Positions 1-7,164 of a stretch of 11,759 bases of DNA are shown piece by piece. The position numbers and the translations under genes were made by a program. Where the stretch lies: the NCBI GenBank assembly GCA_027310735.1, contig DAIDAH010000067.1, positions 1-11,759 of the forward strand, read 5' to 3'. This DNA comes from Methylotenera sp. (lineage in GTDB: Bacteria > Pseudomonadota > Gammaproteobacteria > Burkholderiales > Methylophilaceae). Numbering within the stretch: the first letter of the stretch is position 1; each line of letters opens with the position of its first letter. The notes beneath the pieces are model-generated. The model did no database searches. It was not told where the DNA came from and saw only the letters and a list, made by a program, of their open reading frames with translations.

Positions 1-115
1 CTTTATTTGGCTTGCAAGCCGTGAGGTTGAATACAAAAAATAGACTTAACGCAATTACTTTTAGTGTTAGTTTCTTTTGCGGAATAACAGCAAAAAATGG
101 TGAATACATAGCCAT
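1..115 (-). CDS. RND efflux periplasmic adaptor (membrane fusion) lipoprotein, N-terminal part only
   Basis: This gene runs off the left edge; only 38 codons are visible, reading leftwards from an ATG at 115. The visible peptide is a lipoprotein signal: a start MAMYSPFF, basic residues K14 and K15, a hydrophobic core (residues 16-31), and the lipobox L-T-A-C with Cys34 as the probable lipidated residue. An AAGGA ribosome site lies 8 nt before this ATG, which favours it over the ATG two codons later. The start is 22 nt after the stop of the TolC-like gene, so the two are surely co-transcribed. In tripartite RND operons of the CzcCBA/CusCBA type, the gene after the outer-membrane channel is normally the periplasmic adaptor, and many adaptors are lipoproteins. 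The lipoprotein signal is seen directly; the adaptor function is inferred from gene order. No adaptor domain is inside the window. Confidence 0.7.
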   Translation of the reverse strand, partial: MAMYSPFFAVIPQKKLTLKVIALSLFFVFNLTACKPNK

Positions 116-137
116 TAGTTTTTTCCTTTTTTTTAAA

Positions 138-1457
138 TTAGTTAGTTGGAAAAATTTCCGCGCCTAGCAAGCGCTCAGTTTCCAGCATCGCACTGACATA
201 GTCATAGCGTGCAGTAAGGTAGTCTTTGCGTACGCTACGAAACGTGCGCTGCGCATCCAGATAATCAAGTATGCCGCGCTCACCAAATCGGTAAGCGGCC
301 TCGGCCGTTTTTAACACTGATTCAGACTGACTCAATAAACCATGTTCAAAGGCGGCTACTTGCTGCTGGGCAATGAGGTAGCGTTGATAGGCTGACTCAA
401 TATCTCTGTGCAACGCAAGCGTACGATCATTCAAAATGGCTTGAACCTGACGGACGCCAGCAGCGGCCTCAGCAATTTGCCCCTGACGCTGACTCCATAA
501 TGGCAAGGGAATCGCAATACCAAAGCGCATATTGGTCATATCTGGATCTTGATCCATACCTGCCTTTAACGTTAAACCAGGATTGCGCAACCGCTCTTCC
601 AGCTGCAACTTGGCGTCAGCAGCTTCTGATGCAGCACGAATCTGCTGCAATTGAGGACTCTGCTCTATTTTTTCTCGCAAAGACACTAAAGATGGCAGGC
701 TATCGCCTAAAGGTAATTCACCGGTGAGCTCATAATCACTAGGCATCTCTGAGCCGATCAAACCATGCAAATAAGCTTTAGCTTCCAGCACCCGCGCAAG
801 AGCCGCCTGATAATCCCGCTCTGCCGCCAGCGATTCTGTTTCGGCCTTAATCAACTCGTAACGAGGCGCCTCGCCAACATCCGCACGCAATTTCACCCGC
901 TCCCGAATTTGCTGTAGCAAGTGGCGATCTTCATCCACTAACTTGAGTACAGACTGTCTTTGTAATACATTGTAAAAAGCATCTTTCACGCGAGATCGTA
1001 ATTCCACGCGAGTGATTTCTCTACCGACACCGGCTACCTTAACGTTAGACTCAGCAATGCTCTGCCGCGCATTACGCACGTCGGAGTACTCCAAAGTCTG
1101 AGATAAACCTACGCCCCAATTGCTTTTTACTTCGTTGTTACCACTACGGTAACGGCTAGGGCCTATCCCGAATTCCACTTCTGGATTCATATAAGCTTTG
1201 GAGGTGGTAACTGCGGCAAGCGCGGCATCTTCCTGCGCACGGGCAATATTCACGGACGGGTTATGTTGCAGTGCACTATCAATCACCTGCTGTAAAGTGA
1301 AAGCTGGAGCAGCTTGCAAGCTACGGCTAGAAACTATCAATGTGACTAGAACCGAGATTAAAACTAAGTGATGAAATGCGCTAAAACTAAACACATTCAT
1401 TAAAACAGGTCTATGGGCGTCATTTTTTGCACTAGAGCAGTGCGATTCTATATTCAT
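138..1457 (-). CDS. TolC/CzcC-family outer-membrane efflux channel
   Basis: This is a 439-residue outer-membrane factor, close in length to CzcC. It would form a trimeric channel spanning outer membrane and periplasm and work with the adaptor encoded just downstream. A signal peptide is visible: hydrophobic residues about 31-44 and probable cleavage after Ala49 or Ala50. Two outer-membrane efflux repeats follow, about residues 53-240 and 262-435, rich in long Ala/Gln/Glu helices. The second repeat carries a PLPLW-type segment after the strand with MTNMRFGIAI, as in CzcC-like heavy-metal channels. The assignment to metal rather than drug export rests on this resemblance and is moderate. The first ATG (1457) has a weak GAGA ribosome site. 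An in-frame ATG at 1400 would give a more ordinary signal peptide without the 19-residue polar extension. It is probably the first gene of the cut-off efflux operon and may be read through from the small gene upstream. Confidence 0.88.
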   Translation of the reverse strand: MNIESHCSSAKNDAHRPVLMNVFSFSAFHHLVLISVLVTLIVSSRSLQAAPAFTLQQVIDSALQHNPSVNIARAQEDAALAAVTTSKAYMNPEVEFGIGPSRYRSGNNEVKSNWGVGLSQTLEYSDVRNARQSIAESNVKVAGVGREITRVELRSRVKDAFYNVLQRQSVLKLVDEDRHLLQQIRERVKLRADVGEAPRYELIKAETESLAAERDYQAALARVLEAKAYLHGLIGSEMPSDYELTGELPLGDSLPSLVSLREKIEQSPQLQQIRAASEAADAKLQLEERLRNPGLTLKAGMDQDPDMTNMRFGIAIPLPLWSQRQGQIAEAAAGVRQVQAILNDRTLALHRDIESAYQRYLIAQQQVAAFEHGLLSQSESVLKTAEAAYRFGERGILDYLDAQRTFRSVRKDYLTARYDYVSAMLETERLLGAEIFPTN

Positions 1458-1501
1458 GAGTATCTCAATATCATCCAGCTTGGTTATTCATACAGACTCG
1501 C

Positions 1502-1530
1502 CGCTGCCTTTGATTAAAAGGTATGCAGCG
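1502..1530. repeat. Inverted repeat in the leader of the efflux operon
   Basis: CGCTGC (1502-1507) pairs with GCAGCG (1525-1530). Inside it CTTT (1508-1511) pairs with AAAG (1517-1520) around a 5-nt loop, leaving GTAT as a bulge. No T-run follows on either strand, so it does not look like an intrinsic terminator. It lies 45-73 nt before the first ATG of the channel gene and could be a leader hairpin or a protein-binding site. The pairing is seen; any role is inferred. Confidence 0.4.
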
Positions 1531-1559
1531 AGATCAATAAATCATGCTTGTGCCACAGA

Positions 1560-1594
1560 TATTTAGCATAACGAGGTGCTCACTAAGCTAAATA
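1560..1594. repeat. Perfect 8-bp inverted repeat upstream of the efflux operon
   Basis: TATTTAGC (1560-1567) and GCTAAATA (1587-1594) are perfect inverted copies separated by 19 nt, and the spacer holds a further short GTG/CAC pairing. It lies in the 195-nt gap between the small secreted-protein gene and the channel gene. It could be an operator for a metal-responsive regulator or a leader hairpin; no T-run supports termination. I see no other convincing signal in this gap. Confidence 0.35.
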
Positions 1595-1652
1595 ATCAGA
1601 TGGCCTGATATATAAAGCAAAGGTTACGCCAACTATTGAGGCTGGTATGAAA

Positions 1653-1934
1653 CTAGATGATAGGGGGTCTGAATAACTGAGGAAAATCTGGCTGGCGATA
1701 GATATCATCTGGCAATACAAAATCGATGAAAACCATAGAGGGTGTGATGCAATGAACTACAGCTAGTATCGCTGGTTCATCTCGATCATTATCACTGTAG
1801 ACTTTGACTGTAGGCGCATCATCCAAACTAACTATATCGGAATCCAGCGCATAGCGAGTATTGGCTTGCGCAGAGATGACTGCAAAGCACAATAACAGAC
1901 TCAGCAAAACGAAGATGTATTTTTTTAAACTCAC
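1653..1934 (-). CDS. Small secreted protein of unknown function upstream of the efflux operon (CzcI-like position)
   Basis: This encodes a 93-residue protein with a clear Sec signal peptide: Lys4-Lys5, a hydrophobic core at residues 6-20, and an A-Q-A cleavage site at Ala24. The mature part is about 69 residues, acidic, with one His61-Cys62 pair and a C-terminal FRPP segment. I do not recognise the family. Its position just before a CzcC-like channel gene, its size and the RPP-type end recall CzcI, a small periplasmic protein found before czcC in other betaproteobacteria. It lacks the His/Cys-rich stretch I would expect of CzcI, so that is only a suggestion. The start codon is GTG at 1934: an in-frame stop lies just upstream and no ATG is available. 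There is no ribosome site, and a TATAAT box ends 6 nt before the GTG, so the message may be leaderless. The gap to the channel gene is 195 nt. Confidence 0.6.
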   Translation of the reverse strand: MSLKKYIFVLLSLLLCFAVISAQANTRYALDSDIVSLDDAPTVKVYSDNDRDEPAILAVVHCITPSMVFIDFVLPDDIYRQPDFPQLFRPPII

Positions 1935-1940
1935 GATTTG

Positions 1941-1969
1941 ATTATATTGAGATTAGTACATGCCAGCAA
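1941..1969 (-). promoter_or_regulatory. Candidate sigma-70 promoter for the small secreted-protein gene
   Basis: On the minus strand a perfect -10 box TATAAT (1946-1941) lies 17 nt after TTGCTG (1969-1964), a partial match to TTGACA. Transcription would start at about 1934, which is the first base of the GTG start codon. The promoter lies downstream of the mutS stop, so the efflux locus need not depend on transcription from mutS. Confidence 0.45.
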
Positions 1970-2045
1970 GCAGACTTCTTAAAACCCCAGTGGAAAATCA
2001 AGCCATTAACAATATTAGTTCGTATCAACATTCAGGTAACTAGAA

Positions 2046-4652
2046 TTAGACCTTACTTAGCAAGTCTTTAAGCTTATATAAAAAATCCAGCGCCTGTTTC
2101 GGCGTTAAATCATCGGCTTGCATGGATTCCAACTCGGCAATCGCTGGGTGTTGGGGTGGCTCGACATCTTGCTCACTCGCCATAAACATATCAGTCTGCG
2201 GCATGGAGGGCGTGTGCTGTGCTACTTGGCTGACTTCTAATTGCGCCAGCTTTCGCTTTGCCGCAGTAATTACTGGCCTTGGAATGCCCGCCAATTGTGC
2301 CACTTGCAGGCCATAGCTTTGATTGGCGGCGCCCTCCTCCACCTTGTGCATAAACACAATATTATTGCCATGTTCTACCGCATCCAAGTGCACATTCGCC
2401 GCATATTTGAACTCATCGACAATACGCGTCAGCTCAAAATAATGCGTGGCAAACAAAGTGTAGCTACGATTCTTTTCTAGCAATTGCTTAGCCACTGCCC
2501 AAGCCAAACTCAAACCATCGAATGTCGAAGTGCCGCGACCAATTTCATCGAGCAGCACTAGGCTTTTATCCGTGGCGTTATGCAGAATGTTGGCCGTTTC
2601 CGTCATTTCCACCATAAAGGTAGAGCGGCCACCAGCCAAGTCATCCGAGGCGCCAATCCGCGTCATGATACGGTCGATCTCACCGATGTTAGCCACGCTG
2701 GCTGGCACGTAACAACCACAATGTGCCAGTAATACTATCAAAGCGGTCTGGCGCATAAAGGTAGACTTACCCCCCATGTTCGGGCCCGTAATTAATAGCA
2801 ATTGGCGATAAGGGTTGAGTACTACATCATTGGCAATAAACGGCTGCCCTGAATTTTGCACCGAGATTTGTTCAACAACAGGATGCCGACCATGTTCAAT
2901 ATGAATACCAGCTTCGGTAGTAAAACTTGGCGCCACATAATTCAATGTGACGGCACGCTCAGCAAAACAGCTTAAAACATCTAGACTGGCAACCGCACCA
3001 GCATTGGTCTGCAGGGCAGCGATAAATGGCAAAAGCTGATTCAGCACTTGCTCATAGAGCATTTTTTCACGCGCCAAGGCACGGTCGTTGGCACTCAGCA
3101 CTTTGTCTTCAAAAGCTTTAAGTTCAGGCGTAATAAAACGCTCAACATTTTTCAGAGTTTGACGGCGTCTATATTCCGCAGGCGCACTTTCAGCTTGTGT
3201 ACGGCTCATCTCAATGTAAAAACCATGTACGCTGTTGTACTCTACTTTGAGGTTAGTAATGCCAGTACGCGCTTTTTCTGCCGCTTCAAATTGCAGCAAA
3301 AATTCACCATGATTATTTTGCAAGGCGCGCAGTTCGTCTAACTCAGCATCATAACCATCCGCAATCACGCCGCCCTCGCGCAACACCACGCTAGGTTCAG
3401 TTTTAATGGCGCTCATTAACAAACGCACCACATCGCTAGGTGCTTGTAGATTTGCCCCCAAAGTTTGTAGCAAGCTAGTTTGCAGGTCTTGTAACTGTAA
3501 TTGCAGCAAGGGTAATTGCTGTAAGCTCATCATCAAACCAGACAAATCACGTGGTCGCGCCGTTTTTAAAGCGATTCGCGCGGTAATGCGCTCAATATCA
3601 CCGATAGATTTGAATGCGGCATTGAGACTCTCAAAGTGATTGTTTTGAATCAGCTCTGCCACCGCCTCATGGCGCTTCATCACCAAGTTACGGTCTTGCA
3701 TAGGATGATGCAACCAGTGCCTTAGCAATCGCGCGCCCATTGCTGTTTGCGTGGTGTTGAGCAGCGAATACAGTGTGGGCGAGGCCTCGCCACGCAGAGT
3801 CATATCAATTTCCAGATTACGACGTGTTGCCGCATCCAGTTGGATATAAGCACTGGTGGTTTCCACACTCAAGGCATTGATGTGCGGCAAGGTGGTGCGC
3901 TGGGTATGCTTCACATAGTCCAACAATGCGCCTGCCGCGCAAATAGACGGATTTAAACTTGCGCAACCAAAGCCGTTCAGATCATAAGTATTGAACTGCT
4001 TGGTCAGCGTATTAAAGGCGCTATCAAAATCGAATTGCCACGGACTCAAACGTTTTTTAGCCACTTTGCTGGAAGCAAGTGCTGCGTGCTGAAAATCATC
4101 AGCCAACAAAATCTCGCTGGGGGAAATACGCTCAATTTCTTGTGCCAGTAAGCCAACGGCAATTTCGCTCAAAATAAACGTGCCGGAAGCCAAGTTCAAG
4201 CGCGCCAAACCAATGACGCCATCAGCCTGGAAAATGCTGAGTAGCTGATTATCACGTGACTCATCTAGCAGTGCGGTATCTGTCAAAGTACCAGGCGTTA
4301 GAATTCGCGCGACTTGCCGCTCTACCGGACCTTTGCTTGTAGCTGGGTCGCCGACTTGCTCACAAATAGCGACCGCCTCACCCATTTTAGCCAGCTTCGC
4401 CAAATAGCCTTCGGCCGCGTGATACGGCACGCCTGCCATTTTAATTGGCTGGCCGTTACTACTGCCGCGATGCGTTAAAGTAATGCCCAGTAAGCGCGAT
4501 GCTTTTTCAGCATCTTCAAAAAAAAGCTCATAAAAATCGCCCATGCGGTAAAACAGCAGCATGTCTGGATGTTGTGCTTTAAGACCAAGATACTGGCGCA
4601 TCATGGGAGTATGGTTTGAGGTCGTGTTGTCTGATGCCGCGTGGTTATTCAT
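2046..4652 (-). CDS. mutS: DNA mismatch repair protein MutS
   Basis: This is a full-length MutS (868 residues; the E. coli protein is about 853). It binds mismatches and small loops in new DNA as a dimer and, using ATP, recruits MutL. The N-terminal mismatch-binding domain has the Phe-X-Glu motif in GDFYELF (Phe40, Glu42). Connector, lever and clamp domains follow through the middle. The ATPase domain carries Walker A GPNMGGKS (623-630), Walker B with Asp702-Glu703, and the GRGTSTFDG segment after it. The C-terminal 20 residues, from LTPKQALDF onward, match the MutS dimer/tetramer helix region. The first ATG (4652) has no good Shine-Dalgarno site; Met17 or Met18 are alternatives, but the short polar leader is common in the family. 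It lies 110 nt after the Gcr-family gene in the same direction and may share its transcript. No inactivating change is seen. Codons about 503-587 are the part that recurs, decayed, at 6911-7135. Confidence 0.98.
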   Translation of the reverse strand: MNNHAASDNTTSNHTPMMRQYLGLKAQHPDMLLFYRMGDFYELFFEDAEKASRLLGITLTHRGSSNGQPIKMAGVPYHAAEGYLAKLAKMGEAVAICEQVGDPATSKGPVERQVARILTPGTLTDTALLDESRDNQLLSIFQADGVIGLARLNLASGTFILSEIAVGLLAQEIERISPSEILLADDFQHAALASSKVAKKRLSPWQFDFDSAFNTLTKQFNTYDLNGFGCASLNPSICAAGALLDYVKHTQRTTLPHINALSVETTSAYIQLDAATRRNLEIDMTLRGEASPTLYSLLNTTQTAMGARLLRHWLHHPMQDRNLVMKRHEAVAELIQNNHFESLNAAFKSIGDIERITARIALKTARPRDLSGLMMSLQQLPLLQLQLQDLQTSLLQTLGANLQAPSDVVRLLMSAIKTEPSVVLREGGVIADGYDAELDELRALQNNHGEFLLQFEAAEKARTGITNLKVEYNSVHGFYIEMSRTQAESAPAEYRRRQTLKNVERFITPELKAFEDKVLSANDRALAREKMLYEQVLNQLLPFIAALQTNAGAVASLDVLSCFAERAVTLNYVAPSFTTEAGIHIEHGRHPVVEQISVQNSGQPFIANDVVLNPYRQLLLITGPNMGGKSTFMRQTALIVLLAHCGCYVPASVANIGEIDRIMTRIGASDDLAGGRSTFMVEMTETANILHNATDKSLVLLDEIGRGTSTFDGLSLAWAVAKQLLEKNRSYTLFATHYFELTRIVDEFKYAANVHLDAVEHGNNIVFMHKVEEGAANQSYGLQVAQLAGIPRPVITAAKRKLAQLEVSQVAQHTPSMPQTDMFMASEQDVEPPQHPAIAELESMQADDLTPKQALDFLYKLKDLLSKV

Positions 4653-4762
4653 CGATCAATAGCTACTTTCTATGACTACTTTGAAAAATAATGTGTTGGG
4701 ATAATACATGAGAAATCGGCATCACAATCATGTCCGATACCGTACTCATACGCCGAGCAACA

Positions 4763-6787
4763 TTAGTGCGGCGTTGTACTTTCATCAGTTGCTTCTGGCG
4801 ATGATTTTGGCGGCATGATAAATTCAGCCGGATGCTGATTCAATCTAGTTGCCAAATTACGCATCAGCAAGCGCCATTGTTTAAAGCGTACTTTGCGTGA
4901 CTTCATTGCTATATACAAAGCCAGTCCAAAGCTCACGATAAGATTCATCATGCCAATCAGCACCAATCCCAACGCAGCAAATGCCACAGTCTGCCAACTC
5001 AACATAAAGTCTAAACCGACAGCAGCCACGCCAACAAAAGCTGATGAAAAAGCAATGTGCCTAATATCAAACGGCAGCCCAAACAACACGCCTATGGCGC
5101 TCATGCCGCCTAACAGGCAACCAAAATAGAAATTACCGGCCAATGCACCCAAGTTATTTTCAACGTAGTTAACCACACGATCTAATCGAGCTTCGCCCAA
5201 CAGCTTTTGCATCCAACTTAAAGCACGTAACCGTTGCGGGATTTTATTATAGACCGCCATATTATCGTAGTATCCAGAAATCAAACCTGCCAAGAACAAA
5301 CATACACCGGCAATTGCTGCATAAAAGACTGCGCCACTATGTATCGGATCAATATCGGCCAATAAATGATGCGCTTTCTCTGGGGTCACAAAATGCTGCC
5401 CAGTGTAATGATGCACAGTCCAAGCAATCAGCATTGCGACAGGAATTGCAAAGACAACGTTACCAAAAATAGCAACCATTTGGCTGCGCATGGTTTTTGC
5501 AATCATATTGACCAAATTATCCATTTCCTTACTTTTAGCATCGGCTGCATCTACACTGGCAGCAATTGCTGCGGCTGTCATCGCCGGTTGCTTGGTAGCT
5601 ACGGTAAAGTGCAGGATATGAATCAAAATAAAGCCAAACGCATAATTCAGGCTAAAGAGTATCGCTTCTGTCAGCGGTGCCAAATGCTGCTTGGCGACAA
5701 TCAATTTAATCATGGCTATTGCCCCGACAATTACGCCCGCTCCCATAGCTGAACGCATTAAGGCATAGTATTCACTGCGATTTTCAGTGATGTAATGTTC
5801 ACCCGTGCGACTCGCATTCTCAGTGACACGCAACGCCATAATCTCTACATTTTCCTGCCAGTGTTCATGTACATCATTCTTATGACACTCGCTGTAAACC
5901 AACTCTTTAAACAACTGCGCAACCTCTACGTTTGCTGTTTCACCATGATCCAGATGATTGAGAATATTTAGCAGACATTCCAGACGTGCCAATTGCTGCG
6001 ACATTTTTTGCAATAGGTACGTCAAATGGATACTGGTACCAGTTTGTGTACTATTGCGGCGAATTCTGGTAATGATGGTATTACATTGATCAAGCATCAC
6101 CAGAATATGCTTAATGTCGGCTTCAGCAACAGTATCAGTCATCGCCACAGTATTAGCCGCGCTGAGGTTGCTACAGGCTAAAAATTCCGCCAACTCAACT
6201 TGTTGTGTAATAAAGGGAGAGGTATGTTGCTCAAGCTCAGGATGATTGCGTAGCAACTCCGGCTCAAGTCCTAAGGCGGCAATGCGATAAGATAGCACTT
6301 GTGTCGCCGCCAACAAATTTTGTCGGCAAGGTTCGGTAAGTTCGACTGGAGCCTCATTAAACCTGATCGCTATAATTAGCTGCTCCCAAACCGTATCTGG
6401 CACATCCAAAACCCATAACGCATCGCTAGACTTCGTGAAAAAAAGTGCAAATAAATCAATTAGATAAGAGAAGTCAACCGCTTCCGGCAAAAACTTATGT
6501 GAAAGGCGGCGGCGCATTTCGGTAAAAAAATCAGAAAATACAGAATGCCGCACCGTTAGAAACAATGAGATCGGCTTGTGCTCGCTTAACAGCTCTAGCA
6601 GAGCTTCGCGTAACAATCGTGCTTTTTCAGCATCCTCATTAAGCAAATAACAGAGTGCTTGAATAGCCTTAACCGCAGCCTCTGTTTGCTGCGGTTTAGG
6701 CGGCCGAATTTTCGCGACTAACTCAGCGATGAATTGAGGTGCTCGCTCGGGAGACTTAACATATCGATCAAATACATGTTCTATCAT
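4763..6787 (-). CDS. Gcr-family ('site-specific recombinase', SpecificRecomb) integral membrane protein
   Basis: From the ATG at 6787 this is 674 residues; a GTG at 6826 would add 13. Neither start has a convincing ribosome site, and I prefer the ATG. The N-terminal half (about 1-345) is soluble, helical and rich in Leu and Glu. The C-terminal half has about seven hydrophobic segments, roughly at 347-367, 373-397, 437-457, 485-507, 550-570, 578-596 and 599-629, then a basic tail. This matches the family I know as SpecificRecomb (Pfam PF10136), named after gonococcal Gcr. The recombinase label is doubtful: I see neither a serine-recombinase nor a tyrosine-recombinase active site, and the protein is clearly a multi-pass membrane protein. 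Its real role is unknown. It lies directly upstream of mutS with a 110-nt gap. Family membership is fairly sure; function is not. Confidence 0.85.
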   Translation of the reverse strand: MIEHVFDRYVKSPERAPQFIAELVAKIRPPKPQQTEAAVKAIQALCYLLNEDAEKARLLREALLELLSEHKPISLFLTVRHSVFSDFFTEMRRRLSHKFLPEAVDFSYLIDLFALFFTKSSDALWVLDVPDTVWEQLIIAIRFNEAPVELTEPCRQNLLAATQVLSYRIAALGLEPELLRNHPELEQHTSPFITQQVELAEFLACSNLSAANTVAMTDTVAEADIKHILVMLDQCNTIITRIRRNSTQTGTSIHLTYLLQKMSQQLARLECLLNILNHLDHGETANVEVAQLFKELVYSECHKNDVHEHWQENVEIMALRVTENASRTGEHYITENRSEYYALMRSAMGAGVIVGAIAMIKLIVAKQHLAPLTEAILFSLNYAFGFILIHILHFTVATKQPAMTAAAIAASVDAADAKSKEMDNLVNMIAKTMRSQMVAIFGNVVFAIPVAMLIAWTVHHYTGQHFVTPEKAHHLLADIDPIHSGAVFYAAIAGVCLFLAGLISGYYDNMAVYNKIPQRLRALSWMQKLLGEARLDRVVNYVENNLGALAGNFYFGCLLGGMSAIGVLFGLPFDIRHIAFSSAFVGVAAVGLDFMLSWQTVAFAALGLVLIGMMNLIVSFGLALYIAMKSRKVRFKQWRLLMRNLATRLNQHPAEFIMPPKSSPEATDESTTPH

Positions 6788-6826
6788 TTTTGTACTTTGA
6801 TACTCGCAATTTTTAAAGTTGAACAC

Positions 6827-6856
6827 AGACTACGCGTTTGAAAGCAGTCTAAACGC
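6827..6856 (-). repeat. Two interleaved inverted repeats in the leader of the Gcr-family gene
   Basis: Read on the minus strand, GCGTTT (6856-6851) is followed directly by AGACT (6850-6846), then 6 nt later by AAACGC (6839-6834) and 2 nt later by AGTCT (6831-6827). GCGTTT can pair with AAACGC and AGACT with AGTCT. The order is that of a pseudoknot, or of two mutually exclusive hairpins. The linkers (0, 6 and 2 nt) are tight for a true pseudoknot. The element lies 40-69 nt before the preferred ATG. Confidence 0.35.
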
Positions 6857-6857
6857 T

Positions 6858-6886
6858 TTTATAAAAAATAGGGAAGACCATCTAAA
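6858..6886 (-). promoter_or_regulatory. Candidate promoter for the Gcr-family gene (and perhaps mutS)
   Basis: On the minus strand TATAAA (6863-6858) lies 17 nt after TTTAGA (6886-6881), four of six matches to TTGACA. Transcription would start near 6851, at the edge of the interleaved inverted repeats, giving a leader of about 64 nt before the preferred ATG. Hexamer matches of this quality occur by chance in AT-rich DNA, so this is tentative. Confidence 0.3.
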
Positions 6887-6905
6887 CCTTTTAGAAGATA
6901 GTCTT
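6874..6905. repeat. Imperfect hairpin at the left edge of the mutS relic
   Basis: AAGAC (6874-6878) pairs with GTCTT (6901-6905) and ATCT (6880-6883) with AGAT (6896-6899), with one C/A mismatch between them. A shorter alternative pairs TCTAAA (6881-6886) with TTTAGA (6890-6895). On the minus strand a run of six T follows about five bases after the stem, so a weak or decayed terminator is possible. The spacing and the AT-rich stem make that uncertain. It overlaps the candidate -35 box of the Gcr-family gene. Confidence 0.3.
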
Positions 6906-6910
6906 TAATA

Positions 6911-7135
6911 GTTGAATTTGATGGTGAACTTCGTGCAAAGGTAAAACTGCTATTTTCATATTACCAACAGCTTAAATACCAAGGCTGTAAGCCTTACCAG
7001 AGCTGATCTGCAGGGCAGCTATAAATGATAATCGCTATTCAACACTTGCTCTTAGCACATTTTTCTCGTGCCAATACACGGTCGTTGCGACTAAGCTACT
7101 TATTCAAGTTAAATAGATTTACTAAACAAATATTA
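6911..7135 (-). pseudogene. Decayed fragment of a second mutS gene
   Basis: This non-coding stretch aligns with the intact mutS at about 2893-3147, in the same orientation and almost exactly 4 kb away. The core, 7007-7087 against 3008-3090, matches at 68 of 83 columns by hand count. It includes exact words TCTGCAGGGCAGC, CACTTGCTC and CACGGTCGTTG, in the same order and spacing. Two single-base deletions in the core break the reading frame. Further left the likeness drops to about 60% but keeps landmarks (ACAGCTTAAA, GTAAAACT, CTTCG); one gap there is about 20 nt. Further right it fades by about 7135. The matching MutS residues are about 503-587, the lever/clamp to early ATPase region. The 5' and 3' ends of the gene are gone. 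Differences fall at all codon positions, as expected of neutral decay. Ends are approximate. The homology is seen directly; its origin (duplication or replacement) is inferred. Confidence 0.82.
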
Positions 7136-7164
7136 TTGGGGTGAATTATTAGCATACTCACTCC

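Noticed and set aside
4653..4762. Promoter for mutS (TTGTGA / TATTAT on the minus strand)
   Set aside because: The spacing is only 15 nt and the boxes are partial; it cannot be told from chance.
4750..4774. ACGCCG/CGGCGT inverted repeat over the stop codon of the Gcr-family gene, as a terminator before mutS
   Set aside because: No T-run follows on the minus strand and part of the stem is coding; not supportable as a terminator.
5366..5752. A 128-codon plus-strand open frame opposite the Gcr-family gene
   Set aside because: It is a shadow of the clear membrane-protein frame on the other strand, with Cys/His/Asn-rich low-plausibility composition and no ribosome site.
7020..7041. A Fur-box-like stretch around GATAATC upstream of recQ (about 13 of 19 matches to the consensus)
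   Set aside because: It lies inside the mutS relic and its bases are explained by descent from mutS coding sequence. The match is also too weak.
2893..7135. The 4-kb-spaced direct repeats as the ends of a mobile element carrying the Gcr-family gene
   Set aside because: One copy lies inside the mutS coding sequence and the other is a decayed homologue of it. There are no terminal inverted repeats, transposase or target-site duplication.
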